Below the pieces are notes generated by a model. The model was not told the DNA's origin, searched no databases, and saw only the letters and a list, made by a program, of their open reading frames with translations. From NCBI GenBank assembly GCA_051530055.1, contig CM121342.1, forward strand, positions 3,906,001 through 3,970,000: DNA of 64,000 nt, read 5' to 3'. The stretch is from Neoechinorhynchus agilis. Lineage: Eukaryota; Acanthocephala. Positions 63,992 to 64,000 of the stretch are shown here, in pieces. The first letter of the stretch is position 1. Each line of letters begins with the position of its first letter. A program made the position numbers and the translations under genes.

Positions 63992-64000
63992 TCCGGATTG

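Overview
The window is AT-rich nuclear DNA of a small-intron invertebrate animal. It carries animal-type proteins: LARP1 with DM15 repeats, class I myosin, an ORP9/10/11-type oxysterol-binding protein, an AIG1/ADTRP-type hydrolase, a PLAT-repeat protein, a Tudor protein and an intermediate-filament rod. Confidently placed GT-AG introns are mostly 41-60 nt. Several introns and spacers are nevertheless inflated to kilobases by tandem arrays. CR1-like and RTE-like LINEs, Penelope-like fragments, tRNA-derived SINEs and hairpin MITEs are scattered through it. I cannot name the phylum; a nematode or another compact-intron invertebrate is a guess. I saw no rRNA gene, complete tRNA gene, CRISPR array, provirus or organelle DNA.

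Layout. 1-1.8 kb: unrecognised, with one 55-bp direct repeat. 1.9-3.8 kb: a small basic plus-strand gene converges on seryl-tRNA synthetase and the reading frames overlap. 4.4-8.1 kb: an RTE-like LINE apparently nested in a CR1-like LINE. 8.1-8.7 kb: the end of an intermediate-filament rod joined to a PHD finger. 8.8-10.8 kb: a 188-bp array whose unit holds a tRNA-like module. 11.8-16.7 kb: class I myosin with degenerate nucleotide switches. 18.3-22.4 kb: ORP gene with a 265-bp array in its PH-domain intron. 23.1-29.5 kb: three more arrays (224, 284 and 203 bp) around a membrane-protein exon and the AIG1/ADTRP gene. 30-32.4 kb: dispersed repeats and a Penelope-like RT fragment. 33.6-41 kb: Tudor and PI31-like genes, CR1 fragments and a mosaic of segmental duplications with paired tyrosine-rich microgenes. 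41.9-42.6 kb: Penelope-like GIY-YIG fragment between inverted repeats. 43.4-44.1 kb: four-TM protein. 44.7-47.9 kb: PLAT-repeat gene. 48-52.2 kb: repeats, hairpins, LINE debris and a small membrane protein. 52.4-56.9 kb: NVL-type AAA ATPase with a dead-looking first ATPase domain and a 194-bp array in one intron. 57-59.7 kb: a small single-pass protein and repeats. 60.3-64 kb: LARP1.

The genes do not form a pathway or operon. LARP1, SerRS and NVL all serve translation or ribosome biogenesis, but that looks coincidental. The main themes are (1) protein architectures that depart from their families (rod-PHD fusion, NVL D1 without Walker motifs, myosin without a normal switch II) and (2) satellite expansion inside introns of genes whose other introns are about 45 nt.
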